This document shows, piece after piece, positions 10,219 through 22,433 of a DNA stretch of 64,000 bases (within the stretch, counting starts at the first letter, position 1; each line of letters starts with the position of its first letter). This DNA comes from Taudactylus pleione (taxonomy: Eukaryota > Chordata > Amphibia > Anura > Myobatrachidae): positions 5,843,501 to 5,907,500 of the forward strand of contig JAUIMM010000088.1 in the NCBI GenBank assembly GCA_031769625.1, in the 5' to 3' direction. Under the pieces are notes generated by a model, which ran no database searches, was not told the DNA's origin, and saw nothing but the letters and a program-made list of their open reading frames with translations. A program made the position numbers and the translations under genes.

Positions 10219-12077
10219 ACACTATAATACACATGCTATAGAAAGTCTCTATATGCTGGTAGTGAATTCATTACTCCGCCAACCATCTGCTATGAGAGCA
10301 GTGATTAAATAGGGAAGTCAGGTTTAAAAAACCCATCTCTAGTGATGGCAGCGATCACCTGTCCACAAGGATCAAGCCAAGGAAGTGTTGCACACCCCTA
10401 TAGTAGAGCGGAATGACACAATGATTTCAAGTAAGTGGGGAGTAAGCAGAAGGGGCAGAAAGAGGCGGCAGAAGAAGGTACAGGGCAACAGGAAAGTAGG
10501 TAGTGGGTGTAAATGGAAGAAGTAGGTCGGATAAATATCATAAGAAGGGTACAGGGAGAAAGACATACACTCAAAGGAAGACAAATAATAAGAGACAGAC
10601 ACACAGTGGAGTGAAAGAAACATGCACACTATAGAAGTACTACAGACAGCAATGACAGTGAGGGAAGCAGGGCGGGGAGCAAAGGTCAGGGGGAGCAGCA
10701 GGTCAGAGGATGCAGCTTGTGTACAAGAAAAGCTGCCCCCCCTATGGATACAGAGTGGGTCACAAAAAAGCGTTACCACTACACAAGCGCAGCTCTCCGG
10801 ATGCCATTTTCCTGGTGATTTCTGAGCCTGCCAGGTGAGGGGTAAATCTAGTCTATAGTGTGCTATGTGCAACGCACACCCTGCATCTATTAAAGATATG
10901 CCCATGTCCGCGCATGCCCAGAAAACATTTGCCTGTCTCTCTATTCTGGGTACGCATCAGTCTTTGAGGCTTCGCATGCCTAGTAACACTTTACCTGGAA
11001 TCTGTACTGCCCATGGGCCAGATGACCGGTCGGGTATCCACATTGATTCTATATCGCAAACATCTAAGGCCAGGCAAGTGCCCATAACACCATTGGGTTG
11101 TTGTAAAGTTCACGGTCGGGCATGGCCACACCCCCCTTAGAAAAAAAATAGTATTTGGTGTTGCACGCTGGAAAGTTAAGAGGGGCAGCGGACCCAGATC
11201 CCAGTCGGGCGTCTGCAAGCATGCGCCCCGGTAATATACCCCCCTCTCAGAAGCCCTAGTTATGTTATTAGTTCAAACTGCGAAAAGATTTGCTTTTTGC
11301 TGTTTGTTAAATTTAAAGTCACTATAGAAAGCTATGGGGAATGCAGAACAAAATGGAAATTGCAGGACTGTGAAATTTCTGTGGGTTGCTTCTTGCTAAA
11401 TAGAGAGGAGCAGTGATAACCCCTTGTCAATCAACTGTCAATCAGAGACAGCTACACTCTATATATGCCTCTGACAGTAGCCCTCTGATTAAGCATAACA
11501 AGTTGCAATGGCTCACCACCTATTGGTGGCTAAAAAATGTCATAAAGATTACAACTGTTAGAGGCACTCGGTCATGAGCCAGTATTGTTGTTTTAATAGT
11601 CTTATTGAGCCAAAGGAAATCAAACATGATGAGAGAAATCTCAATGGAAATTTTGTCCTACACCTCCATCTCCAGTGACAAAGAGGCAACTTGCTATAAT
11701 CTCAGTGACTAATTCCAATAATTCCAAGCCATTTTTCTTCTCTCTGCAATGCATGCTTTTGTCTGAGGTGTATTTACGCCCATTGTGCTGTAATGACTCC
11801 AGTATATGTACCCCGTTGTAATCTATACAAACAGTGAAAGGAAGATAAGTGATCCTGGATCTGAAAATGTCTGTTCATTGTACAGCACAAAAGAAAAGGC
11901 AATCCATTCATCCCCTGGAAAACAAACTGGCCTGAATATATTTAAATCGAATTGAAAATAAGTCTTATGTATAATGATGATGTACACAAGATAGAAAACA
12001 AAAGTTTTAAGCATTTTGGGATTTTATGTATCCACATTTTGACTGAATCGACATTTTGCAGGTGTCAACATTTTAAA
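10219..12077. other. No gene seen
   Basis: About 1.9 kb without convincing genes or element ends. A frame of 177 codons on the minus strand (10372-10905) is Ser/Leu/Cys-rich and matches nothing I recognise. Confidence 0.5.
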
Positions 12078-12960
12078 TAGAGATGTGTGTGGACTCCCAT
12101 GTTTTGGTTTTGATTCTAATTCATCATCGTGTTTTGGTTTTCCCCAAACCACCCTCAGGTGTTTTGGTTTTGGATCTGTATTTTTTTGTTAAAATTGATA
12201 AAAACAGCTAAGATCATGTAATTTGGGCCTGTTTTTGTTCCTACAGTATACAGTAATTCCCAATCAATTTTGACCACCTTACATCTCACAACATTGTTCA
12301 CTAATATTGGCCAAAGGCTGGCTGTCTAACTAAGCAAAAGAGTAGAGGCACAAACTCACAGCAGTTTAATAGACTATAGCACATCTATGAAACATTGCCA
12401 CACAGCAGTAGCAGACAGGATGACAGTTTAATAAACTATACAGCCCCATAGAAACCAAGAATGTTTTCATTTATCAAAAACTAGATCAGAGGCCTGAGGG
12501 CAGTACAGGTAAATGGAGGTGGAGTATGTATGTAGTGGAAGGCAGGTAAAGCATTAGTTGGTTGGTTGATTGCTTGAATAAGAAAATTGAATTTGAGACA
12601 TGGCCTTGTCAGATCTGTTTTTCAGCAACTAAGAAGAGACAAGAATACAATGTTGCTATTAATATAGCCAAGAATTCCTGTCAAGGATTGGAAGAGAAGC
12701 TGGCCATACTACCCACTCTCCTTCCTTCCTAACTGGGTAACAACCACTGTAGTACATTTATGAGGTGCACTAGAGAGTCTGAATAAGAGGGGAACTAGCT
12801 CATTGGCCCGATGACATTACAGGGCAAGGGAGGTGGCATTTGTAGTGGAAGGTCGGTAAAGCTTTGATGAAATGAAAAGTGGTCCATGATGGAATTGTCC
12901 TTGGGTCCCCCCACCCACCCTTAAGCTGTATATTAATCACATGACAAGCTGGCAATGTCT
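12078..12960 (-). mobile_element. Decayed hAT fragment of the same group
   Basis: It starts TAGAGATGTGTGTGG, like a mutated hAT end. It then carries diverged versions of blocks seen at the start of the 30730-34867 and 28946-30611 elements: GTTTTGGTTTTGGATCTGTA, AACAGCTAAGATCA, and a stretch like TTGCCACACAGCAGTAGCAG. Near 12890 a block like GGAATTGTCCTTGGGTCC matches the 3' region of the 7.4-kb element in reverse. The other end is lost at the MITE beginning near 12968. Confidence 0.65.
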
Positions 12961-12967
12961 GAATTCA

Positions 12968-13503
12968 GCACCTGATTCAGCAAGGAATGCAAGACCATCA
13001 TGACCATCGGGCTTGCGAAGAGACCCTTGTGGTAGGGTCTCGTTGCCGCAAGCCCTGGAATGTTTTTGGCTCTATCAGAGCCAGAAGCACTCCCAGTGGA
13101 GCCGGCCCCAGACGGTAGGCGTTCCCATGGGAATGCCTCCGTCTGCCCAGCCACGCCCCCGGCACGCCCACCAAAGGGGGCGTGCTGTCACTCACCATCG
13201 ACAGCACGCCCCCTTTGTAGAGAGACCCATAGCGATGGCTTGCCCGTCGCTATCCGGGTCTCGCGTATGTGCACGATGGAGCCGGGTCCGTCGTGCGCAT
13301 GCGCACTGACCCAACATCGACCCGCTTGGTGGGCGACAGCATGCCCCCTTTGTAGCGAGACCCATAGCGACGGCTTGCCCATCGCTATCCGGGTCTCGCG
13401 TATGTGCACGATGGAGCCGGGTCCGTCGTGCGCATGCACACTGGCCCAACATCGACCCACTTGCGAGCGCTCAGCGCTCGCAAGCGGGTTTGAATCAGGC
13501 CCT
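12968..13503. mobile_element. GATTCAG-type MITE
   Basis: The ends are CACCTGATTCAG and CTGATTCAAACCC read inward. The interior is GC-rich and has internal duplications: the block with CGACAGCACGCCCCCTTTG occurs once and its near-copy CGACAGCATGCCCCCTTTG again about 130 bp later. It aligns with the 17313 and 37571 copies. No coding capacity. Confidence 0.8.
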
Positions 13504-13511
13504 CGGTCCAG

Positions 13512-13788
13512 TAATAGGGCATACACATGGTCAGATTTTCTTCAGATCTGAACGATAACTATTTCAAAAATCGTTCAAATCATTCATATCTGAAAGAAAA
13601 ATCTGACATGTGGGCAACGATGAACGATGCGCGTTCCCGTTTGTCAGATAACGATATCTGACATCTGATGTGTTTGCAGTCAGTTTTGGGCGATTTCCAT
13701 TCATTTTAATGCAGTCAAAAATCGTTCAATCACTTGCAAATCGTTCAGTCGTTCATCTTACATATCTGACCGTGTATATGCACCAGTA
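13512..13788. mobile_element. Palindromic MITE with GGGCATACACATGGTCAGA ends
   Basis: The left end has AGGGCATACACATGGTCAGA and the right end TATCTGACCGTGTATATGCA, which pair as imperfect inverted repeats. Inside, ATCGTTCA and GATATCTGAC words alternate on both strands. No coding frame. Confidence 0.7.
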
Positions 13789-14359
13789 GGACTCCTATGC
13801 AAATTTTTCCCCATATTTTTAGGACCAGGGCCAGCTCAAAGAGACTTCTGCTAGTTATGCTTTTGGGGTTTTTTAATTTTAACTATATAATGCCTGTTTT
13901 ACACACAGAAGCATGCACAGATCACACTGATCTGTGCATGCTTCTGCTAAACACGCTGCTCAGGAAGGGGTCTATTTTTAACTTCTATTTTGTCTCGAGT
14001 TTGCTCCACTTATGATCGTGATAGCAGAAACGATACTTGGCATATGCTGATGTTGTATTCCTGTCTATGAAAAGTACTTGTGAGTTTGGACATGTATTTA
14101 CTTCTGTTTGTGTTTTCATTCCCCCGCGTGTTTTTAATAGAGATTTGTGTATTGTCTCCCATGTTTGTCTTTAGTAAATCTCTGTGTTTGAAAAAAACAG
14201 GGTATATTTGCCTGTGAATGGCATCTCAACCAAACACATCTCAACCAAACACACCCCATAGTGTGAGATTACATAGCAGTGAACGTGTATGATATGCATG
14301 TTTTTGGGCACACATGTAGCTATTAGTGAAAGCCAGGGATCATGTATTTAAATTACTAT
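13789..14359. other. No gene seen; contains one perfect hairpin
   Basis: A stem around 13904-13943 pairs AGAAGCATGCACAGATCA with its complement TGATCTGTGCATGCTTCT. Otherwise nothing is supported. Confidence 0.45.
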
Positions 14360-14790
14360 GGTCTCTATTTACTACAATCCGCATTTGTAATGCAGATTGT
14401 AGTGTGATATTGCCGACTGACTCGCATTCCGAATTCAGGCAATATCACAGGGATTTACTACAAATCCCTTGCAGGGACAGAGCTTGCGATAAAGCTCTGA
14501 CCCTGCGAATCCCCTCCGCACACTTTCGCATAAATACTGTGACAAGGACCGTTGCTAAGCCCTGCCCCCGCCTCTAAGTCCGCCCCCTGCAAACCACCCC
14601 CCATGAACCCCCCTCCCTTAATTACACTTACCTGCAGTCATCGGTGCTCTGGTGATGTCCTCTGTGGCTCTGGTCAGCTGACATCCCATACTGCACTGGG
14701 ACCCGGTCAGGTGACGACCGGGTCCCAGTGCAGGCTGGGAGACCAGCTGACCGGACGGAGGACATCACCCGGAGCCCTGATCACCGGTCT
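14360..14790. mobile_element. Truncated copy of the 19006-19964 element
   Basis: It begins GGTCTCTATTTACTACAATC and follows 19006-19500 closely (GATTGTAGTGTGATATT, CAGGCAATATCACAGGGATT, AGCTTGCGATAAAGCTCTG, then the GGTCAGCTGAC/GTGACGACCGGGTCCC palindrome). At about 14790 the similarity breaks off and a different MITE begins. Confidence 0.75.
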
Positions 14791-14794
14791 CTGG

Positions 14795-15283
14795 CTCGCA
14801 TTGTGCACATGTGTATGTATCGCAGTGCACGTGCATGAACCACTGCGAAAGATCGGGAAGCGTTCGCTCGCCGAGCATAGACAGCCCAGCAGAGTGAGTG
14901 ACAGGAGCCGGAGCATCTTAATGCCATTTTAGAGGCGTGCATAATTAACAGGCAGCATCATTATATACGTTACCTGGCTGTTTTTTACATTGAAGTGCTC
15001 GCAGTGCTTGCGGTAGGGTATAGTCTACCTCAAGCACTGCGTTTGCTTTCAATGGTACCTGATGTACTGATGGTTGCAGACACTTCCTGGAGATGACGTG
15101 CGCAAGTGGGCGTCTTAAGAGAGGCTGGTGGGCGTCTACATACACAAAGTGAACGCACGCCAAGACATAGTGGGCGTGCTTATGCCTTGCCGTGCGATCG
15201 CCTGCCTTGCTGGGTGTGTTCTGAATTTGCATACACTGGGACGAGCGTACGCATCTAGCGAGCGGGTCTGAATCGAAACCATA
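14795..15283. mobile_element. GATTCAG-type MITE, left end missing
   Basis: It shows the sequence order of the copy at 44639-45233 (ATCGCAGTGC, GTGCATGAACCA, then TGACAGGAGCCGG, TGGAGATGACGTGCG) and ends GCGGGTCTGAATCG. The first 50 or so bases of the family are absent, where it abuts the preceding fragment. Confidence 0.7.
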
Positions 15284-15869
15284 GAACCACATCAGGGTAA
15301 ATTACTCATCTATTTACTCCTCCTTTGGCTCACAATATTGTACAGGTGGAACCAACAGTATGTTTAATATTAGAGCATGTCCCCTCTCCTTGTTTCTGTT
15401 TTAGGGTTCAACTCAATTAGGAGTGAGTTTGAGAAAGAGTTTGTATCATGAAACTCACATACATCACGTGAATATGCACACCTGAGATTTAATTTAAAAT
15501 ATCATATCATATCGCAGTACTTGCAGCGAGGTTATGTGACCTGGGAGAAGTGCATGAAATAGTGAGGAAACCATCCTGGACCCAACAAAAGCGGTAACTG
15601 AGATAGCAGGACCATATAGAAGGCTGTTAGGGCCATAGGGAAAGCAATAGAGGTGCTTAAAAGGTGACAAAGGTTAATAGTTGAAAAATTATAGCGAGCA
15701 AGTATTTTTCAGCATATTAAAGTCTTCCATCATTTTAATATACAGTAAATGTCTGTGCAGTAATTTTTCAGTGTTTTTATGCAAGCACTGTATGTAAAAA
15801 GTTGGAATAAACACTTTTACCTCTCATCTGCAAGTTCAAAAATACTATCCAAATAATACACCTCTAAAA
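15284..15869. other. No gene seen
   Basis: AT-rich sequence without supported features. Confidence 0.5.
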
Positions 15870-15871
15870 AC

Positions 15872-17075
15872 ATGTTCCACATCATTTACACCTCTACATA
15901 CCTGTCCCACATCATTTACATCTCCACATACCTGTCCCACATCATTCACACCTCTACATACCTGTACTACATTTACACCTTCTCATACCTGTCCCACATC
16001 ATTTACACCTCTACATACCTGTCCCACATCATTTACACCTCCACCTACCTGTCCCACATCATTTACACCTCTACATACCTGTCCCACATCATTTACACCT
16101 CCACCTACCTGTCCCACATCATTTACACCTCTACATACCTGTCCCGCATCATTTACACCTCCACATACCTGTCCCACATCATTTACACCTCTACATACCT
16201 GTCCCACATCATGTACGCCTCCACATACCTGTCCCACGTCATTTACACCTCTATATACCTGTCCCGCATCATTTACACCTCCACATACCTGTACTACATT
16301 TACACCTTCACATACCTGTCCCACATAATTTACACCTCCACATACCTATACTACATTTACACCTTCACATACCTGTCCCACGTCATTTACACCTCCACAT
16401 ACCTGTACTACATTTACACCTTCACATACCTGTCCCACATCATTTACACCTCCACATACCTGTCCCACATCATTTACACCTCCACATACCTATCCCACAT
16501 CATTTACACCTCCACCTACCTCTCCCCACATCATTTACACCTCCACATACCTGTCCCACATCATTTACACCTCCACCTACCTGTCCCCACATCACTTACA
16601 CCTCCACATACCTGTCCCACAGTATTTACACCTCCACATTCCTGTCCCACTTCATGTACACCTCCACATACCTGTCCCACATTATTTACACCTTCACATA
16701 CTTATACTACATTTACACCTTCACATACCTGTCCCACGTCATTTACACCTCCACATACCTGTACTACATTTACACCTTCACATACCTGTCCCACATCATT
16801 TACACCTCCACATACCTGTCCCACATCATTTACACCTCCACATACCTATCCCACATCATTTACACCTCCACCTACCTCTCCCCACATCATTTACACCTCC
16901 ACATACCTGTCCCACATCATTTACACCTCCACCTACCTGTCCCCACATCACTTACACCTCCACATACCTGTCCCACAGTATTTACACCTCCACATTCCTG
17001 TCCCACTTCATGTACACCTCCACATACCTGTCCCACATTATTTACACCTTCACATACTTGTCCCACATCATTTAT
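15872..17075. repeat. Minisatellite of about 30 bp, with a 356-bp block duplication
   Basis: About 40 imperfect units of the type CACCTCCACATACCTGTCCC followed by ACATCATTTA. A block from about 16378 reappears with the same variants at about 16734, an offset of 356 bp, so a multi-unit segment was duplicated. Because 30 is divisible by three, long open frames arise (HIIYTSTYLS repeated). The plus-strand frame of 407 codons and the minus-strand frame of 113 codons are artefacts of this periodicity. Confidence 0.95.
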
Positions 17076-17312
17076 CCCATTATTGTGCTTTATAGAGAAA
17101 TTCACCTCAACATTGACATGTCTTTATTGGTCAAATTATTATATTGATGATAAGATAACTGAGGTTTGCATAGAGGGCTTATAAACCTCTTGTCAGGGTA
17201 GGATGGGGTTAATAAAGTGAAAGGAGGGGTTATCTAGGATTGACAGATGTTAGAGTTACAGGAATAGGTGTTTGTTGTTAAGGGAGGAGTGGTTACTGGG
17301 CTTATGGGTAGT

Positions 17313-17861
17313 GGGCCTGATTCAGAGCTGAACGCTCTGACCAGAGCGCTCGCTCTGAATCAGGGCCCTCCTCCATGAAAATGGAGCGGCCTCCAGGCCG
17401 CTCGTATAGCTGTGGGTTACCACCCACAGCATATGCGAGCGGCCAAAAAGATGGTCGCGATGGTCTTGACCATCGTGACCATCGGACTTGCGACGGAGAC
17501 CCTGCGGTAGGGTCTCCCTGCCACAAGCCCTGGAGTGATTTTGGCTCTATCAGAGCCAAAATCACTCCCACTGACATCACTAGTGATGTCAGTGGGGCCG
17601 GCTTCAGACGGTAGGCGTTCCGATGGGAACGCCTCCGTCTGGCAGGCACGCCCCGGCATGCCCATCAAAGGGGGCGTGCTGTCAATCAACATCGACAGCA
17701 CGCCCCCTTTGGTGCAAGACCCGGAGCGATGGAGAGCTCGTCGCTCCCCGGGTCTCGTGCATGCGCACGACGGAGCTCCCTCCGTCGTGCGCATGCGCAG
17801 TGGGGAACATCGACCCGCTTGCGAGCGTACTGCTGCTCGCGAGCGGATCTGAATGACCCCC
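17313..17861. mobile_element. GATTCAG-type MITE with 3-bp duplication AGT
   Basis: It begins GGGCCTGATTCAGAGC and ends TCTGAATGACCCCC. AGT flanks both sides (17310-17312 and 17862-17864). The interior contains three perfect or near-perfect palindromes, for example one around 17570-17600 centred on CACTAGTG. A block with GGGGGCGTGCTGTC is mirrored as GACAGCACGCCCCC. No coding capacity. Confidence 0.88.
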
Positions 17862-18064
17862 AGTGTTTGTAAGATATCCTACCTCTTTGATTCTGATCTG
17901 CAAGCAGGGAAGTCATATTCAAAGCTGTTAGATATTGCATATTGTCTTTCTTTGTATTCTCTAATTTCTTATCTTTCTATTTTCTTTGATTCTGATCTGC
18001 AGGCTGCATGGTCATACTCAGGTTGTAGTTCTACATTTCTATATACTCTTTTCTTTCTAACTCT

Positions 18065-18821
18065 GGGCCTGATTCAGAGCCGGACGCTATTTGCGCTCGC
18101 TCGTTCAGAAAAAGGGGCCGGCTATTTAAATTGAGCGCTCGCTCTTTGCGGTCTGTTGACGCGTCTATGTCTGAGCGAGCGAACGAAACATGCGCTCGCT
18201 ATTTTGTAAAGACGCCCCCTGGCTGCTCGCATCATACGTCATCTCCACTATTTATTAGATGAATCGAGTACATCGAAAGGCGTCTGAACTGCTCACAGTG
18301 CTTGTGGTTGGATTTTCCTACCGCAATCATGCGAACAGTTCAGGCTAAGAAACAACCAAGTGACGTGGTCGATGACGCTGCTTTGTTAATTATGCACACC
18401 CTTAAAACGCCCGTTTTGACCGTTTGGCACGCCTGTGTTCGGATCTCCACTCGCTGTTTTCAAGCACCTTCCCCTGTTACCACCCACAAACGCCTCATCC
18501 TGTCACTCAAATTAGCAGGCACTCGCAATTTTGAAAACACACGTTTTCCGACCGCACTGACTGGTTGGCGCATGCGCATTACGACCCATACGCATGCGCA
18601 GATGTGCGAACATCGCTCGGAGCGAACGAGCGGCCGCTTACGAGCGGCTCTGAATTAGGGATGTGCAGGCTCGGTTCTACTCGGTTCCGTTCGGTTCTTT
18701 TTACCGGATCTTATTGGGTTTCAGCTGTCACGAGTTTTGGATAGCCAATAAGATTCGGTAAAAAGAACCGAACGGAACCGAGTAGAACCGAGCCTGCACA
18801 TCCCTACTCTGAATCAGGCCC
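18065..18821. mobile_element. GATTCAG-type MITE with 3-bp duplication TCT, interrupted
   Basis: The ends are GGGCCTGATTCAGAGCCGG and CTCTGAATCAGGCCC. TCT flanks both sides (18062-18064 and 18822-18824). A younger 151-bp palindromic element sits inside it at 18656-18806, next to the right terminal repeat. Confidence 0.9.
18656..18806. mobile_element. Near-perfect palindromic hAT MITE nested in another MITE
   Basis: It starts TAGGGATGTGCAGGCTCGG and ends with the exact complement, so it folds into one long hairpin around a small loop near 18730. The duplication CTCTGAAT lies at 18648-18655 and 18807-18814. The 8-bp length and the TAGGGATG end place it with the hAT families of this window. Confidence 0.95.
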
Positions 18822-19005
18822 TCTGTTCCTAACCTCTCTCTCTTCTGTATTCTAACTTCACTTATTTCTCTCTGTGTGATCAGGAATAAATAGCTCCATG
18901 TGGCAGGTCTTTGCCTAACATGTACTAGGGCACAGGTTCATGTACAGGTCAGGACTTTCCCTTCCTCCCTCATGGCTCCTCCTGTCTCTCATCTTTCTCT
19001 CTGAA

Positions 19006-19964
19006 GGCTCTATTTACTACAATCCGCATATTGAATGCGGATTGTAGTGTGATATTACCGAGTGAATTCGCATTGCGAATTCAGGCAATATCACAGGGAT
19101 TTACTATAAATCCCTTGCAGGGACAGAGCTTGCGATAAAGCTCTGTCCCTGCGGATCTCATCCGCACTCTAGTCGTGGTATTTTTGGAAAAAATACCGCG
19201 ACTAAGAGCCCGCGCATGCGCCGACCGACCACTGCTACTACCCCCCACCGACGCTAAGCCCCGCCCCCGGCACTAAGCCCCGCCCCCCGCAATCACGGAC
19301 CCCGCGACCCCCCCTTCCCCCCCCGCGACCCCCCCTCCCTTCATTACACTTACCTGCATCCTCCTGGCCTCCGGTGATCTTCTCCGGGCTTCCCGATCAG
19401 GTGATCTCCCATACTGCACTGGGGCCCAATCACCTGATGACCGGGCTGCAGTGCACTATGGGAGACCAGCTGACCGGTGAGGAGCCATCACCGGAGGCCC
19501 GATCACCGATCCCTGGATTCAGGTAAGTAAAAAAAAAAATGTTTAATTTTTTTTTTCTTTTTTTTACAGCAATCAGCTTGCGGTCTGCTTAGACCACACA
19601 GCTGATTACTGGTACCGGCTCCCGGCTCTGCTCTCCCCGTTAGAGCAGAGTGGGAGCCCGGTAACCGGGGGAGACCCTGGATAACGCCACCTCCAGGTGG
19701 CGTTATTATCACAGGGCTTCCCCCGGTATTTTTTTACAATTTATTTTTAGTAACTCTGGTCAGATCACAATTCCCGTTACAATTATGGGAAATGCGATCT
19801 GCTTTACTAAAAATAAGTGATACTTAGGGGTTGGAGAAGAATTTTACTAATTCTACTCCAATTACCCTGTAATAACTATAGGTGATACTAAAATAATGTG
19901 AAAAGGGTGTGAAAACACCCTTTTTCACTTTATTTTAGTAAAAATAATGTTAATAAATAGAGCC
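19006..19964. mobile_element. Non-autonomous element with GGCTCTATTTACTA ends
   Basis: The terminal repeats are GGCTCTATTTACTAC and GTTAATAAATAGAGCC. Inside are further inverted pairs (AATCCGCATATTGAATGCGG, AGCTTGCGATAAAGCT, and a pair around AGGTGGCGTTAT). It is non-coding and about 959 bp long. A truncated relative lies at 14360. The target duplication is not clear. Confidence 0.82.
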
Positions 19965-20060
19965 GAGTCTTATGCTAACTTCACTTATTTCTCTCTGTGC
20001 TACATGAGCATGCTCTTTGCTAATTAGCTCCCCTTCCCATAACTGTGTTAAAAGGCTAAC

Positions 20061-20904
20061 AGGGGTATTCAATATGGGAGCGAAAACATCGTTTTTGCGT
20101 TAATATCGGAGGTATGACGTCATTATCGCATGTTTTACTTTTACACCGTATTCAATTTCAAAGACTTATCGCAGTTTTGATAAAAAACGGGGATAACTTT
20201 TCACCATTGAATAGGTGTCGAAAAAAAGTGCAGAATTGGGGTTTAGGGGTGCAGGCTTAAAAAAAATAGCCTGCACCCCTGGGAATGACATTTAAAAAAG
20301 AACTGTGTCAAAAAAAGTTTAAAAAAGAAATAGGGACACCCCAAAAAATTAATTAAAAAATTGGGGTGAAAAAAAAATTGGGAAAAAATTGTATAACAAT
20401 AGGGAAATAGGTTCAGGGCTATTCTGCAAGTATGCGGCAAATGTTTTCTAAAATAGAATTATAGCGGCAGGTGCACAAATGCAGAATTTAAAAAAATTTA
20501 CTTTAGGGACTTAAAAATATGCTAGTACCCATTTTCATGTACCCCAAATTTAATGGGACCACTTAAAAAAACGAAAAAAATAACCTAAGTGCTCTTCTGC
20601 ATCACTTCTTCAATGTTGGGAAAAAAACACCTGCTGCTGCTATTTAAATCTCCAACTTTCATTTAAAACGGGGGTACCCATAGTGTTCCCCCATGTTTTT
20701 ACAACTTTAGGGGGGTCTTACAAGTTTTTAAAGGAAAAATTCGTAACTTTACGGAAATCCAACTTCGGAGTTTCCCGTTTTCGTTAATTTTATATTGAAT
20801 ACGGGGATAAGCGGGCGCGCACCCGATACTTTAACGCAGGTAAAAACTCCGAAATGAAACGTTAACTTCGACAGTGAAGTTAACGTTTCATATTGCATAC
20901 CCCT
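20061..20904. mobile_element. Non-autonomous element with AGGGGTATTCAATAT ends
   Basis: The left end AGGGGTATTCAATAT pairs with the right end ATATTGCATACCCCT. Subterminal blocks also correspond (GTTTTTGCGTTAAT against ATTAACG-like words). AT-rich middle, no coding frame. The end sequence resembles Harbinger-type MITEs known from frogs, but I could not confirm a 3-bp TWA duplication. Confidence 0.7.
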
Positions 20905-22433
20905 CTAGAGATGATAAAAATAGTGGTCATTATATATTAGCAGCCAGCAGAATTGCTGTCTCCTCCCTCTGTGGTTTCAGGGGCTCCTGGATTGTTGGGT
21001 CCATTAGACATCTTCCTCTCTTCCTATATCTCACTGCAATATTCTGGTGGTGCAGTATACATTACACTGCTTTATTATATAGAGTGACTGGGGTTTGAAT
21101 CACTGTATGGGATTCTGAGAATATTTCCCAATGTCATCTCCGCCTGTCTGTCTAATGCAGCCAGATGTGGGGTGGTGTCTGCCTTGCCCTTCTCCCTCCA
21201 ACCCCCCTTACTTATGGTCCTTTCTTTCCCTTATGGGCGGCCGCGCCTGTCCCCCCAGTGATCCGGTGGGGCGTGTGCGGTTTCTCCTATGTCCCCTTGG
21301 CGGCCGCAGTGTGCACGACGCTGCTATCGACACGGGTGTCAGCCACAGACTCGGGCGGTGCCCTCTCCCTTTCCCCCGGTTGTGTCCTGCTAGTTAGCAT
21401 AGGTGAGCGCTGTCTATACGTCTCGTGGCATTTGGTAATTACTGTGTATTTATTAGTACATGCACTTTCAATAATACAAGGTTGAGGATGATATGCTTAG
21501 TGTAAAAAGTGCTAATTAATTTGGTCCTTTCTGTTATTAATTAGGTATATATTGTAATGTCTGTTGTAAGTTAAGTATTGGTAAGCCAGCAGTATAATAT
21601 ATTAAAAATAATTGTAGAAGGATGCAGTTGTATCAAATCAGGTTGCAATCTAAAAGTAGTTCTCAAGCGCTTATGTCAGCCGCAGCTCCCGGGGTGGGTT
21701 ATGGGAAAATGTACTGTGCAGCGCTGAGATGCTCCCTCGCTGCTCTGCGAAAAAACGTCCTTTATTGGACTATTCGCTGTCGGCCCCATCATTGCCACAA
21801 TCCGCATTTATTAATCAATACTTTTGTAGAGCACTTATTTAAAAAAAAGAATGCATAGTCTATGTCTACGTGTTAGAATGCATGGTAGCACATGTTGTCA
21901 TAAACCAGCATTTCAGGAACCATTGCGCCTTTGTTCTTCGGTTCTTCCGGAGCATTCTCTTATTAGATTATCCCGTATATAAATTTTAGCATATATATTA
22001 AAAAATTATGTCAGTACATACAATACAGATATTTGGATTCTAATATTGAAATAATCAATTAATGATTTCAATCTTTTAAAGACCATATCGCCTGCAAACT
22101 CATTTATTGCAATGATACATTCATGTGTATAGTCCTGCACAGAGATAAAAGGGAGTACGTGGAGTATTCAGCAGGTAGTATAGCACAAGGACATATACCA
22201 ACAATGATTTAAAATATTATTTAGCTCTATACCGTCACTGGGGACCTGGGGTATTTAATCTAATATCCAAAGGCTTCTTTTTTTGCAAAGTGTGGTAAAC
22301 TAACCTCCGCTTCTAGTAACCTTATTTTGTTCACTTGCTTTCACAGTTAGATTTGCTTTTTAGACCACTTTTTCTATATAAAAGTGAATGCCTAGGAACA
22401 CTATGCGCCCGTAGTCCTTGGTTTACACCTCAT
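20905..22433. other. No gene seen
   Basis: About 1.5 kb. A GC-richer stretch at 21130-21400 has overlapping short frames on the plus strand, with no recognisable protein. No element ends found. Confidence 0.45.

Noticed and set aside
10372..10905. A 177-codon minus-strand frame as a gene
   Set aside because: It has low-complexity Ser/Leu/Cys composition and no recognised motif.
15872..17095. A 407-codon plus-strand frame and a 113-codon minus-strand frame
   Set aside because: Both consist of a repeated decapeptide caused by the 30-bp minisatellite. There is no domain or start context.
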